Below, piece after piece: positions 21,739-27,466 of a DNA stretch of 31,164 nt (the first letter of the stretch is position 1; each line of letters starts with the position of its first letter). The stretch is from positions 1 to 31,164 of IMG/VR virus record IMGVR_UViG_3300032116_000900; one strand, written 5' to 3'. This DNA comes from a virus. The notes under the pieces were generated by a model. That model did no database searches and had not been told where the DNA came from. It saw nothing but the letters and a program-made list of their open reading frames with translations. Made by a program: the position numbers and the translations under genes.

Positions 21739-21826
21739 TGGCGGAAGCGGTGAGATTCGAACTCACGGTACCTTTCAGTACGACGGTTTTCAAGACCGTT
21801 GCTTTAAACCACTCAGCCACGCTTCC
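21739..21826 (-). tRNA. tRNA-Ser(TGA)
   Basis: 88-nt class II tRNA with CCA; stem ACGGT/ACCGT, loop CTTGAAA. Confidence 0.95.
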
Positions 21827-21866
21827 TTATTAGTATTTAAGCCCGTTTAGGGCTGTGGTTAAAAAA

Positions 21867-21941
21867 TGGTGCTCCCGGCAGGACTCGAACCCACAACCTA
21901 GCCGTTATGAGCGGCCAGCTCTACCTTTGAGCTACAAGAGC
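21867..21941 (-). tRNA. tRNA with CAT anticodon (Met or Ile2)
   Basis: 75 nt with CCA, acceptor GCTCTTG paired at position 1, loop CTCATAA. With the one at 10615 this probably forms an elongator-Met/Ile2 pair, but which is which is not decided. Confidence 0.9.
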
Positions 21942-21949
21942 ATTTGAAA

Positions 21950-22035
21950 TGGTGCGCAGGGCTGGATTCGAACCAGCGTAGCGTTGCCGCGGCAGATTTA
22001 CAGTCTGCTGGTATTAACCTCTCACCCACCTACGC
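21950..22035 (-). tRNA. tRNA-Tyr(GTA)
   Basis: 86-nt class II tRNA with CCA; stem GCAGA/TCTGC, loop CTGTAAA, long variable arm as in bacterial Tyr tRNAs. Confidence 0.95.
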
Positions 22036-22043
22036 ATAAAACT

Positions 22044-22274
22044 TTATAGAAATTGATGGAGCCAACCATCAGCGAATGTTTTTACCTCATCATCTGCGGC
22101 AAAATATGCATCTACGTTGTTGATTGCGTCAATGGTTTCAAGAATGTCTTCATCATCAACACCTTGTTCACGCAAACTGTCTAGATAAGCAGTGAGACTA
22201 GGCGGAATTTCCTGCACTCCCTGTTGTTCTACAACGTTCTTCTTACCAAACTCAACTTGAATCACATTGCCCAT
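22044..22274 (-). CDS. hypothetical acidic protein, 76 aa
   Basis: Not recognised. Begins MGNVIQVEFGKKN and continues as an acidic, helical protein (YLDSLREQGVDDEDILETI, DAYFAADDEVKTF). AGGAG is well placed before the ATG. It lies between the alanine-rich lipoprotein and tRNA-Tyr, in the same direction. Confidence 0.65.
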   Translation of the reverse strand: MGNVIQVEFGKKNVVEQQGVQEIPPSLTAYLDSLREQGVDDEDILETIDAINNVDAYFAADDEVKTFADGWLHQFL

Positions 22275-22293
22275 GATTGGCTCCTAATTTAGA

Positions 22294-22491
22294 TTACTGT
22301 GCGGCTGGAGCAGCGGCAGCATCTACTGCTGGTGCAGCTTCTTCAAGAGCAGCAGCTTCTTCTGTTGCAGCAGGTGTTGCTTCAACAGCAGCTTCTTCTG
22401 TTGCGACTGCTTCTGCCGGTACTTCTGCTTCGCCGCAAGCAGCGAGGGTAGTTAGTGCTGCGACAGCAGCAATAGTAGCAATTTTCTTCAT
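22294..22491 (-). CDS. Ala/Glu/Pro-rich small lipoprotein, 65 aa
   Basis: The signal peptide MKKIATIAAVAALTTLAAC ends in the lipobox L-A-A-C. The mature part is low-complexity, made almost only of Ala, Glu, Pro, Val and Thr (for example VEATPAATEEAAALEEA), an extended periplasmic spacer. This recalls entericidin-like or Rz1-like short lipoproteins by composition only. AAGGAA precedes the ATG. The GCA/GCT-rich codons make its base composition differ from its neighbours. Confidence 0.75.
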   Translation of the reverse strand: MKKIATIAAVAALTTLAACGEAEVPAEAVATEEAAVEATPAATEEAAALEEAAPAVDAAAAPAAQ

Positions 22492-22543
22492 ATTTTATTT
22501 TCCTTATGTTTTTTAGATCCTAATTTGGATCATAGTATTTATC

Positions 22544-22619
22544 TGGTGACCCCTACGGGATTCGAACCCGTGTCGTCGCCGTGAAAGGGCGGTGTCCTAG
22601 GCCTCTAGACGAAGGGGCC
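22544..22619 (-). tRNA. tRNA-Glu(TTC), copy 1
   Basis: 76 nt with CCA; loop CTTTCAC, T-loop TTCGAAT. Differs from the second Glu(TTC) at 28131. Confidence 0.95.
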
Positions 22620-22694
22620 AGACAATAAAAGTGATTGAGGAGCTAACCGTGACCCCTCACGTGCCTATTAGGTAGCAACCCCATATCGTAAACT
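22620..22694 (-). other. structured 75-nt spacer between tRNA-Leu(TAA) and tRNA-Glu
   Basis: Contains TGC-(TA)-CCT/AGG-GCA and TGAGG/CCTCA hairpins. No ORF and no CCA-ending tRNA-like element found. Confidence 0.35.
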
Positions 22695-22780
22695 TGGTAC
22701 GAGTAGCCGGACTCGAACCGGCACGTCCAAAGGACACAAGATTTTAAGTCTCGGGCGTCTACCTATTCCGCCATACTCGC
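22695..22780 (-). tRNA. tRNA-Leu(TAA)
   Basis: 86-nt class II tRNA with CCA; loop CTTAAAA; G1.U72 wobble at the acceptor end. Confidence 0.95.
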
Positions 22781-22800
22781 ACAAAATCAAAAACCAACTA

Positions 22801-22827
22801 TGTCAAAGAGCAGTCAATTGCTTGACT
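22801..22827 (-). promoter_or_regulatory. boxB-boxA (rRNA-type nut-like) element
   Basis: In transcript order: AGTCAA-GCAA-TTGACT hairpin (22812-22827) then TGCTCTTTGACA (22801-22812), a close match to rRNA boxA. Located directly after the promoter at 22836 and before tRNA-Leu(TAA). Confidence 0.6.
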
Positions 22828-22835
22828 ATGTTCTG

Positions 22836-22864
22836 AATATACGACAAGTTAGGCTGAATGTCAA
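22836..22864 (-). promoter_or_regulatory. sigma70-type promoter for tRNA-Leu(TAA) onward
   Basis: TTGACA, 17-nt spacer, TATATT. Confidence 0.75.
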
Positions 22865-22883
22865 GAACTATTTTCAGAAAGTT

Positions 22884-22958
22884 TGGCACAGGTGCTAGGA
22901 TTTGAACCCAGACGAACGGTTTTGGAGACCGTCATGCTACCGTTAACATCACACCTGC
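22884..22958 (-). tRNA. tRNA-Trp(CCA), copy 1
   Basis: 75 nt with CCA and discriminator G; loop CTCCAAA, stem ACGGT/ACCGT; G1.U72 where Trp tRNAs usually have A1-U72. Confidence 0.95.
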
Positions 22959-22966
22959 ACGAAATT

Positions 22967-23368
22967 TTAAAAGTGAATTACGCCTGAGTCAATGACCGGA
23001 TGCTCATCATCAGTACGATCAACTACCGTATACGTAATCTTAGTTGTACCGAACTCCTTGAGCATTTCAGCAACATCTTCTAACTGAAAATCTTTACAAC
23101 TGTAAAGGTCGAACTTATAGAAAGCTGGCTTATCGTCCTCACTTCCCCAAAAATGTATACTACTATGACTAGTAGTGATTCCTACCATTCCAGTAACGCC
23201 TTCGTTACCTTCATCATCACACCAAACGCAAATAGGATCAATTAGCACCTTCATATCAACTGCTTCTACCAAACGGCGAAACCAATCGTGAAGTGCGGGG
23301 ACGAATGCAGGGCCTGGCGCCTCTGCTAGGTATCCTGTGATAAGGACATGCTTGTTAATTTGAGCCAA
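22967..23368 (-). CDS. SpeD-like pyruvoyl decarboxylase (AdoMet decarboxylase family)
   Basis: 133 aa, the size of bacterial class 1B SpeD. The core GVTGMVGITTSHSSIHFW aligns with the family pattern around the self-cleavage site, with Ser67 as pyruvoyl precursor, His72 and, in FDLYSCKDF, Cys91 conserved. The residue before the serine is Thr rather than the usual Glu, so self-processing or substrate may be altered. SpeD makes decarboxylated AdoMet for spermidine; phage relatives may use other amino-acid substrates. Start codon is TTG with AAAGG upstream. Confidence 0.8.
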   Translation of the reverse strand: MAQINKHVLITGYLAEAPGPAFVPALHDWFRRLVEAVDMKVLIDPICVWCDDEGNEGVTGMVGITTSHSSIHFWGSEDDKPAFYKFDLYSCKDFQLEDVAEMLKEFGTTKITYTVVDRTDDEHPVIDSGVIHF

Positions 23369-23430
23369 CTCATAAAACCTTTCGTTTCAATTTTACTGTC
23401 AGACAGCGAAATAATATTTATCACAAAAGG

Positions 23431-23462
23431 AAAAACTACAGATATTTACATCTGTAGTTTTT
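23431..23462 (-). terminator. rho-independent terminator, bidirectional
   Basis: 13-bp stem AAAAACTACAGAT/ATCTGTAGTTTTT with a 6-nt loop; the T-tract on the minus strand lies after tRNA-Val(TAC) and before the SpeD-like gene. Confidence 0.85.
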
Positions 23463-23470
23463 CTTGAATA

Positions 23471-23545
23471 TGGTACCTGGTGACGGGATTGAACCGCCGA
23501 CCGCCTCGGTGTAAACGAGATGCTCTACCGCTGAGCTAACCAGGC
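23471..23545 (-). tRNA. tRNA-Val(TAC)
   Basis: 75 nt with CCA; loop TTTACAC, T-loop TTCAATC; acceptor with one G.U at position 1. Confidence 0.95.
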
Positions 23546-23553
23546 TCTATATA

Positions 23554-23630
<77 letters not shown>

Positions 23631-23645
23631 AAAACTTTAATTACT

Positions 23646-23849
23646 TTACTTTGAATCTGCTTGAATGGCAGAACCAGTAGCATCTACCTTTTCGCCAAGA
23701 ACAACTACTTCTCCCTTTTCACATTCAACAGTTACATCACCACGTTGAATGGCAGTTGCGAAACCGTAACCAGTTAACCCGCCAGCAATTAAAAGTCCGA
23801 TAACTACACCGGCTGCAAACTTAGCTGCATCAATTAAAAATTTCTTCAT
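23646..23849 (-). CDS. small single-pass membrane protein, 67 aa
   Basis: Not recognised. One hydrophobic, Gly-rich segment (AAKFAAGVVIGLLIAGGL, about 8-25) follows a Lys-containing N-terminus, then a polar C-terminal part with VTVECEKGEVVVLGEKV that reads as beta strands. Probably inserted in the inner membrane with the C-terminal part outside or in the periplasm. AGGATA precedes the ATG. Placed between tRNA-Ala and tRNA-Pro genes in the same direction. Confidence 0.7.
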   Translation of the reverse strand: MKKFLIDAAKFAAGVVIGLLIAGGLTGYGFATAIQRGDVTVECEKGEVVVLGEKVDATGSAIQADSK

Positions 23850-23878
23850 ATTCTACATTATCCTATATGCTTGTTATT

Positions 23879-23954
23879 TGGTGGAGAATAGCGGGATCGA
23901 ACCGCTGACCTCCTGAATGCAAATCAGGCGCTCTCCCATCTGAGCTAATTCCCC
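23879..23954 (-). tRNA. tRNA-Ala(TGC)
   Basis: 76 nt with CCA; loop TTTGCAT. Acceptor GGGGAAT lacks the G3.U70 identity pair: position 3 is G opposite C70, with G.U one step further in at 4-69. Confidence 0.92.
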
Positions 23955-23997
23955 ATGAAACTATTTATAACTTACTCGTATCCTCAAACAAAAAGAA

Positions 23998-24074
23998 TGG
24001 CGACCCCGGCAGGGCTCGAACCTGCAACCCCAAGTTTAGAAGACTCGTACTCTATCCAGTTGAGCTACGGGGCC
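23998..24074 (-). tRNA. tRNA-Arg(TCT)
   Basis: 77 nt with CCA, discriminator G; loop CTTCTAA. Confidence 0.95.
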
Positions 24075-24094
24075 AATCTCTTATTTACTTTGCT

Positions 24095-24123
24095 AATATA
24101 GTACGTCTTAAAGGAAAAGTCAA
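24095..24123 (-). promoter_or_regulatory. sigma70-type promoter for tRNA-Arg(TCT) onward
   Basis: TTGACT, 17-nt spacer, TATATT. The -35 box is the last part of the hairpin at 24117-24143. Confidence 0.7.
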
Positions 24124-24143
24124 CAGTTTTTTGCTGTTGACTT
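24117..24143 (-). terminator. terminator-like hairpin overlapping the next -35 box
   Basis: Perfect 10-bp stem AAGTCAACAG/CTGTTGACTT with a 7-nt A-rich loop, followed on the minus strand by TTCCTTT. It can end the tRNA-Thr transcript and at the same time carries the TTGACT of the following promoter. Confidence 0.6.
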
Positions 24144-24156
24144 GACCCTTTTTATC

Positions 24157-24232
24157 TGGTGCCCCCTGCAGGATTCGAACCCGCCACCTACTGATTACAA
24201 ATCAGTTGCTCTACCAAATGAGCTAAGAGGGC
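24157..24232 (-). tRNA. tRNA-Thr(TGT)
   Basis: 76 nt with CCA; stem ACTGA/TCAGT, loop TTTGTAA. Confidence 0.95.
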
Positions 24233-24239
24233 ATTTAAC

Positions 24240-24314
24240 TGGCTCCCTAAGATGGATTCGAACCACCGACCAATTGATTAACAGTCAACTGCGCTACCGC
24301 TGCGCCATTAGGGA
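24240..24314 (-). tRNA. tRNA-Asn(GTT), copy 1
   Basis: 75 nt with CCA, discriminator G, perfect acceptor TCCCTAA, loop CTGTTAA. Confidence 0.95.
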
Positions 24315-24349
24315 ATAAACTCTATAAAACTATTTACTCTGCTTTAGCA

Positions 24350-24370
24350 GCTTGACAAAAAAAGTCAAGC
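24350..24370 (-). other. 7-bp hairpin at the end of the 64-aa gene
   Basis: GCTTGAC/GTCAAGC with a homopolymer loop of seven T (minus strand). No T-tract after the stem, so termination is uncertain; the gene's stop lies in the stem. Confidence 0.5.
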
Positions 24371-24559
24371 AGATAATTGCTCTACGCAATAATACCTAAC
24401 CTCTATGTTTATAGAGGCTTCAAGCGCATACTTGTACTTTTCACCGGTCACCTTACATGCTTCAATAGACTCTTGTGGCACATTTTCTTGCCACAAGAGT
24501 TCTACCTTCTTTGTATGAGGGTTCATGTAAAATACATAAGCGATCAGTAGTATTTTCAT
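24365..24559 (-). CDS. hypothetical protein, 64 aa
   Basis: Not recognised. The N-terminus MKILLIAYVFYMNPHTKK is hydrophobic and could be a short signal or anchor, followed by an acidic region and CKVTGEKYKYALEASINIEVRYYC. Two cysteines 22 residues apart could pair if exported. A weak promoter lies just upstream and the ribosome site is poor. Length and position fit a small accessory gene. Confidence 0.55.
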   Translation of the reverse strand: MKILLIAYVFYMNPHTKKVELLWQENVPQESIEACKVTGEKYKYALEASINIEVRYYCVEQLSA

Positions 24560-24565
24560 ATACTA

Positions 24566-24594
24566 CTTTTAACATAGTATTAACTATATGTCAA
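24566..24594 (-). promoter_or_regulatory. possible sigma70-type promoter, weak -10
   Basis: TTGACA, 17-nt spacer, TAAAAG ahead of the 64-aa gene. It overlaps the stop of the HNH gene. Confidence 0.45.
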
Positions 24595-25157
24595 GCCGCT
24601 AATTGCAGAATTCTACTGTGCTTAGGGACACCTGAAATCAAGTAATCCATTTGATCAGCAAGAATGTTGCGATTCTGCAAAATCAAACTCTCATAGTGAT
24701 TCGGTGCATAAGGAACATATTTCAATTCCATACCCGATTCCTTAAGAGACTTACAGCCCTTCTTTTGGTTACAGCTAATGCAAGCAGTAACTACGTTCAT
24801 CCACGTATCCTCACCACCGTGGTAACGAGGAACAATGTGATCACGACTCAAATCATGCCGACTTACGAAGTGCTTGCCGCAGTAGCCACATATGTGACGG
24901 TCACGAGCGAACAGCGTATGGTTAGTCAAAATGACCTTGTTGTGCTTCTTGAAATCGAAACCATTGCCTTTTACAGCAATGATGCTGGGTGTTTCGATGT
25001 AACTACGTGTACCGTTACTTTGGACGCCGCCGCGATATCTAGCAATTACATCACCTAGAGTCCATGCTACCAGGTTCTTTGCGTGATACGAAATTGCTTC
25101 GTCGTGGGAGACCCACGTTCGCGGGATACCCGATATGTCTAAGGCTAGTACTGCCAT
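24591..25157 (-). CDS. HNH endonuclease
   Basis: 188 aa. The zinc/HNH core lies in the middle: CGYCGKHF (Cys90, Cys93), RDHIVPRYHGGEDTWMNVV (Asp106-His107, Asn121) and ACISCNQKKG (Cys126, Cys129). The N-terminal 85 residues carry LDISGIPRTWVSHDEAISYHAKN, common in the long HNH proteins of tailed phages. It could be free-standing DNA-cutting, homing or packaging-associated; position in a tRNA cluster suits a homing-type mobile gene, by inference. AGGAG precedes the ATG. Confidence 0.9.
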   Translation of the reverse strand: MAVLALDISGIPRTWVSHDEAISYHAKNLVAWTLGDVIARYRGGVQSNGTRSYIETPSIIAVKGNGFDFKKHNKVILTNHTLFARDRHICGYCGKHFVSRHDLSRDHIVPRYHGGEDTWMNVVTACISCNQKKGCKSLKESGMELKYVPYAPNHYESLILQNRNILADQMDYLISGVPKHSRILQLAA

Positions 25158-25195
25158 GTTATGCTCCTGTCTGTAAAAATATTTAGACTGTCTAT

Positions 25196-25201
25196 ATTAT
25201 A
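25196..25201 (-). promoter_or_regulatory. possible -10 box (TATAAT) for the HNH gene
   Basis: Perfect -10 hexamer about 40 nt before the HNH ATG; the best -35 (TTGCAT) is 19 nt away. Confidence 0.35.
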
Positions 25202-25266
25202 TACACTATGATTGGACTTAATGCAACCAAATTCTATAAATATATACTCAGCCTTGTAAAAAACTT

Positions 25267-25352
25267 TGGTGCCCAAGAAAAGACTCGAACTTTCACGGGC
25301 TTTCGCCCACAACGACCTCAACGTTGCGTGTCTACCATTCCACCACCTGGGC
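25267..25352 (-). tRNA. tRNA-Leu(GAG)
   Basis: 86-nt class II tRNA with CCA; stem CAACG/CGTTG, loop TTGAGGT; variable arm GGGC-GAAA-GCCC. Confidence 0.95.
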
Positions 25353-25360
25353 ATTCTAAT

Positions 25361-25451
25361 TGGTGCACCCACCAGGATTCGAACCTGGACAAGCCGCTAA
25401 TCTGGCGCTACGGGATATAAGTCCGCTGTTCTACCGTTAAACTATAGGTGC
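25361..25451 (-). tRNA. class II-like tRNA with TAT anticodon (Ile?)
   Basis: 91 nt with CCA. Acceptor, D- and T-arms are good (T stem CCAGG/CCTGG). Loop CTTATAT gives anticodon TAT, but the stem GCGGA/CCCGT has a mismatch next to the loop. Between anticodon and T arms there are about 21 nt that can form an AGCGC/GCG-G-CT arm. Ile tRNAs are normally class I, so isotype is uncertain. Confidence 0.75.
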
Positions 25452-25452
25452 A

Positions 25453-26109
25453 TTAGATTTTAAATGTGAATGCAAAAGAAAGCGTATTGTCTTCACGCCA
25501 ATCTTTTGTGTACAAGTCTTGAATTGAGAAACTTGTTTTCTCGCTTAACTTGTATTTGAGTTCTGCTCTGTTCTGAATAAAGGTTCTTGAACCCTGCTCA
25601 ATCATAAACTGATTACTTACTGTAAGCTTGCTGCTTAGTTTGTGACTAATCCATAAGCTTTCTCTAACTACAACATCACTGAATCCTGCTGTACCGTGCT
25701 TGTAGCCGATACTCAACTCATTAGATATTCTAGTTTTATCATTCTTTAGAATTCTAAAACCATGCCCAATGCTGTAAACTACTTGATCTTCTGCAAAGCT
25801 TCTAGGGTCGTGTCTATATCTAACAGCAGCCTGTAGATAGTGTTTAGGATGAATGTCCTGATTGATTTTAGCGAATGCGTTAATTTGCTCTCTTGTCGTT
25901 ACGCTGTTAGCACTCTTGTATAGAATGTCACTCTCAAATGAGTACTCTCTAGGACCAGTATCAGTAACATGCTTGAATGCTCCAGTCAGTACGATGTTAT
26001 CATCATTGATAACGGTACCACCTAATGAACCTGTTGTTTCTCTCTCAACCTGTGCATACGCAGGGAAAGAAAATAGTAATGCTGCTGATAGTATAAGTGT
26101 TCTAAACAT
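25453..26109 (-). CDS. outer-membrane beta-barrel protein (DUF2490-like)
   Basis: 218 aa. A clear signal peptide MFRTLILSAALLFSFPAYA is followed by A-Q. The rest is a run of amphipathic beta strands with alternating residues, for example HYLQAAVRYRHDP, SNELSIGYKHGTA, SKLTVSNQFMIEQGS and TSFSIQDLYTKDW, ending in LSFAFTFKI. This suits an 8-12-strand outer-membrane barrel such as DUF2490/YaiO-like proteins. Start chosen at the ATG with GGAG upstream; a longer frame runs through tRNA-Thr(CGT). Blocking superinfection by masking a receptor is one possible role. Confidence 0.75.
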   Translation of the reverse strand: MFRTLILSAALLFSFPAYAQVERETTGSLGGTVINDDNIVLTGAFKHVTDTGPREYSFESDILYKSANSVTTREQINAFAKINQDIHPKHYLQAAVRYRHDPRSFAEDQVVYSIGHGFRILKNDKTRISNELSIGYKHGTAGFSDVVVRESLWISHKLSSKLTVSNQFMIEQGSRTFIQNRAELKYKLSEKTSFSIQDLYTKDWREDNTLSFAFTFKI

Positions 26110-26138
26110 AGTAATCTCCAAACTACTATTTAGCAGTT

Positions 26139-26213
26139 TGGTGCCTCGTGAGGGACTTGAACCCCCGACCTTCACTTTACGAAAGTGTTGCACTACCGCT
26201 GTGCTAACGAGGC
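26139..26213 (-). tRNA. tRNA-Thr(CGT)
   Basis: 75 nt with CCA, perfect acceptor GCCTCGT, loop TTCGTAA. Confidence 0.95.
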
Positions 26214-26217
26214 TAAT

Positions 26218-26835
26218 CTATTTGATGTTCTGAAAAACAGTGATGCTGTATCTACCCGTCATTGGAGTATCATCCAGCATCTTGATTGGAGTTACTGCAT
26301 GATTCAGCACTGACGGGAATACTATCATTTTATTTGCATCGCACGGAATAGTATAATCATATTCGTCAAATACTAAATCCCCACCTGTGAAGTTCTTAGG
26401 TTCTTTAAACAAGAATAAGGTGTTTGTGAATATAGAGGCGTCTCTATGAGATTTGTAGCCATCATCATTTTCGTAGTATTGTACGTGAAAGTAGAAAGTT
26501 CTGGCTTTAGTATAGAGACGATAATAGTTTTCTAAATCCTGAGTTGGCAATTTTACTATTTCATCACTGTGAAACAGATTAACCAAATACTGTATAATAT
26601 AGGAAATGTTGTTTTGATAGTTGTACAAGTCATTCAGACTTAGTGATTTGTTGCTTTTTAGCGGGTTTCCCGCATCGTCTTTAGCAGAACCTCCAGCAAA
26701 ACCGTTCTCTCCTACTCGTAGCAATCTAGGATGCAAAAAGTCAAGTTCAGCCCAAACATGTTGCAATTGCTGGGTATCAAATACATCGTGTATGATAATA
26801 TGGTCAAACGGCTCTGTTACTACTTCAAGTCTCAT
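26218..26835 (-). CDS. 2OG-Fe(II) oxygenase (prolyl-hydroxylase-like)
   Basis: 205 aa. The iron ligands are visible: His130 and Asp132 in YKSHRDAS, His179 in FPSVLNHAVTPI, and the 2-oxoglutarate-binding Arg195 in GRYSITVF; FTGGDLVFDEYDY completes the pattern of prolyl-4-hydroxylase-like phage enzymes. Substrate unknown (protein, nucleic acid or lipid). A perfect T4 late box TATAAATA ends 5 nt before the ATG with no Shine-Dalgarno, indicating a leaderless late mRNA. The gene ends 5 nt before tRNA-Thr(CGT). Confidence 0.88.
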   Translation of the reverse strand: MRLEVVTEPFDHIIIHDVFDTQQLQHVWAELDFLHPRLLRVGENGFAGGSAKDDAGNPLKSNKSLSLNDLYNYQNNISYIIQYLVNLFHSDEIVKLPTQDLENYYRLYTKARTFYFHVQYYENDDGYKSHRDASIFTNTLFLFKEPKNFTGGDLVFDEYDYTIPCDANKMIVFPSVLNHAVTPIKMLDDTPMTGRYSITVFQNIK

Positions 26836-26840
26836 AGTAA

Positions 26841-26848
26841 TATTTATA
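26841..26848 (-). promoter_or_regulatory. perfect T4-type late promoter (TATAAATA)
   Basis: All eight bases match. It ends 5 nt before the oxygenase ATG. Confidence 0.75.
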
Positions 26849-26873
26849 GAAGTCAGTGACGCTAAATTATTAA

Positions 26874-26970
26874 TGCAACGTTGGGAATCGAACCCAACTC
26901 CTGGCCTCTTGATGCCTACCCATCCTTCCGGACTCTCGGACTTCCTGTGCTACCATTACACCACGCTGCA
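26874..26970 (-). tRNA. tRNA-like gene with abnormal anticodon region, no CCA
   Basis: 97 nt. Acceptor TGCAGCG/CGTTGCA, D-arm GTGT/GCAC and T-arm TTGGG-TTCGATT-CCCAA are sound, but the 48 nt between D- and T-arms do not form a normal anticodon arm. Candidate hairpins are TCCG/CGGA, GATG/CATC and GGC-(ATCAAGAG)-GCC, the last containing CAA. No CCA is encoded. Isotype not assigned. Confidence 0.6.
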
Positions 26971-26974
26971 AACT

Positions 26975-27058
26975 TGGTACCCTAAGCCGGACTCGAACCA
27001 GCACGCCGTAAAGCACCTGATTTTGAGTCAGGCGTGTCTACCATTCCACCATTAGGGC
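26975..27058 (-). tRNA. tRNA-Leu(CAA)
   Basis: 84-nt class II tRNA with CCA; stem CCTGA/TCAGG, loop CTCAAAA; G1.U72. Confidence 0.95.
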
Positions 27059-27199
27059 AAGAAACTAGGCCCGGGATATTTAGACAGCATACGGGCGGCG
27101 CTGTATCGGTTCAGCAGTTCGGGTTCTATGTTGAGTGACCCTCATAGTGTGCCTTGAAGCATCGTTCTAGACCAATGACTTCTTCCGATTTCTGAAACT
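27059..27199 (-). other. 141-nt structured spacer between Leu tRNAs
   Basis: No ORF. Hairpins ACAGC/GCTGT (near 27085-27105) and CTATG/CATAG (near 27126-27147) and a CCCGGG palindrome at 27070. Could be a small RNA or decayed tRNA matter. Confidence 0.35.
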
Positions 27200-27284
27200 T
27201 GGTACGGATGAAGGGACTCGAACCCCCACGATGTGAATCGCCAGGACCTAAACCTGGTGCGTCTACCAATTCCGCCACATCCGC
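27200..27284 (-). tRNA. tRNA-Leu(TAG)
   Basis: 85-nt class II tRNA with CCA; stem CCAGG/CCTGG, loop TTTAGGT. Confidence 0.95.
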
Positions 27285-27302
27285 ATGGTATAAATGTATT
27301 TA

Positions 27303-27322
27303 CTCTGCTAATACCAGCAGAG
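27303..27322 (-). other. 7-bp hairpin after tRNA-Phe
   Basis: CTCTGCT/AGCAGAG with a 6-nt loop directly downstream of tRNA-Phe, no T-tract; a processing or weak termination site. Confidence 0.4.
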
Positions 27323-27329
27323 AAAATTA

Positions 27330-27405
27330 TGGTGCTCCCAGACGGGTTCGAACCGCCGACACCCTGATCTTCAATCAGGTGCTCTACCAACTGAGCTACA
27401 GGAGC
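27330..27405 (-). tRNA. tRNA-Phe(GAA)
   Basis: 76 nt with CCA; stem CCTGA/TCAGG, loop TTGAAGA. Confidence 0.95.
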
Positions 27406-27417
27406 AAAAACTAACTA

Positions 27418-27429
27418 TGTCAAAGAACA
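27418..27429 (-). promoter_or_regulatory. boxA-like element (TGTTCTTTGACA)
   Basis: Close match to rRNA boxA, placed between the promoter at 27435 and tRNA-Phe. An AAAGAA/TTCTTT hairpin overlaps its 5' side. Confidence 0.55.
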
Positions 27430-27434
27430 TATTC

Positions 27435-27463
27435 TTTATAGCAAACGACGATGCCGTTGTCAA
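27435..27463 (-). promoter_or_regulatory. sigma70-type promoter for tRNA-Phe onward
   Basis: TTGACA, 17-nt spacer, TATAAA. Confidence 0.8.
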
Positions 27464-27466
27464 CCT

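Noticed and set aside
26110-26193. 28-codon N-terminal extension of the outer-membrane barrel gene
   Set aside because: It reads through tRNA-Thr(CGT); the signal peptide begins at the internal ATG.
27142-27390. 82-aa minus-strand open frame
   Set aside because: It overlaps tRNA-Phe and tRNA-Leu(TAG); its Gly/Arg/Ser-rich product is a reading of T-arm sequences.
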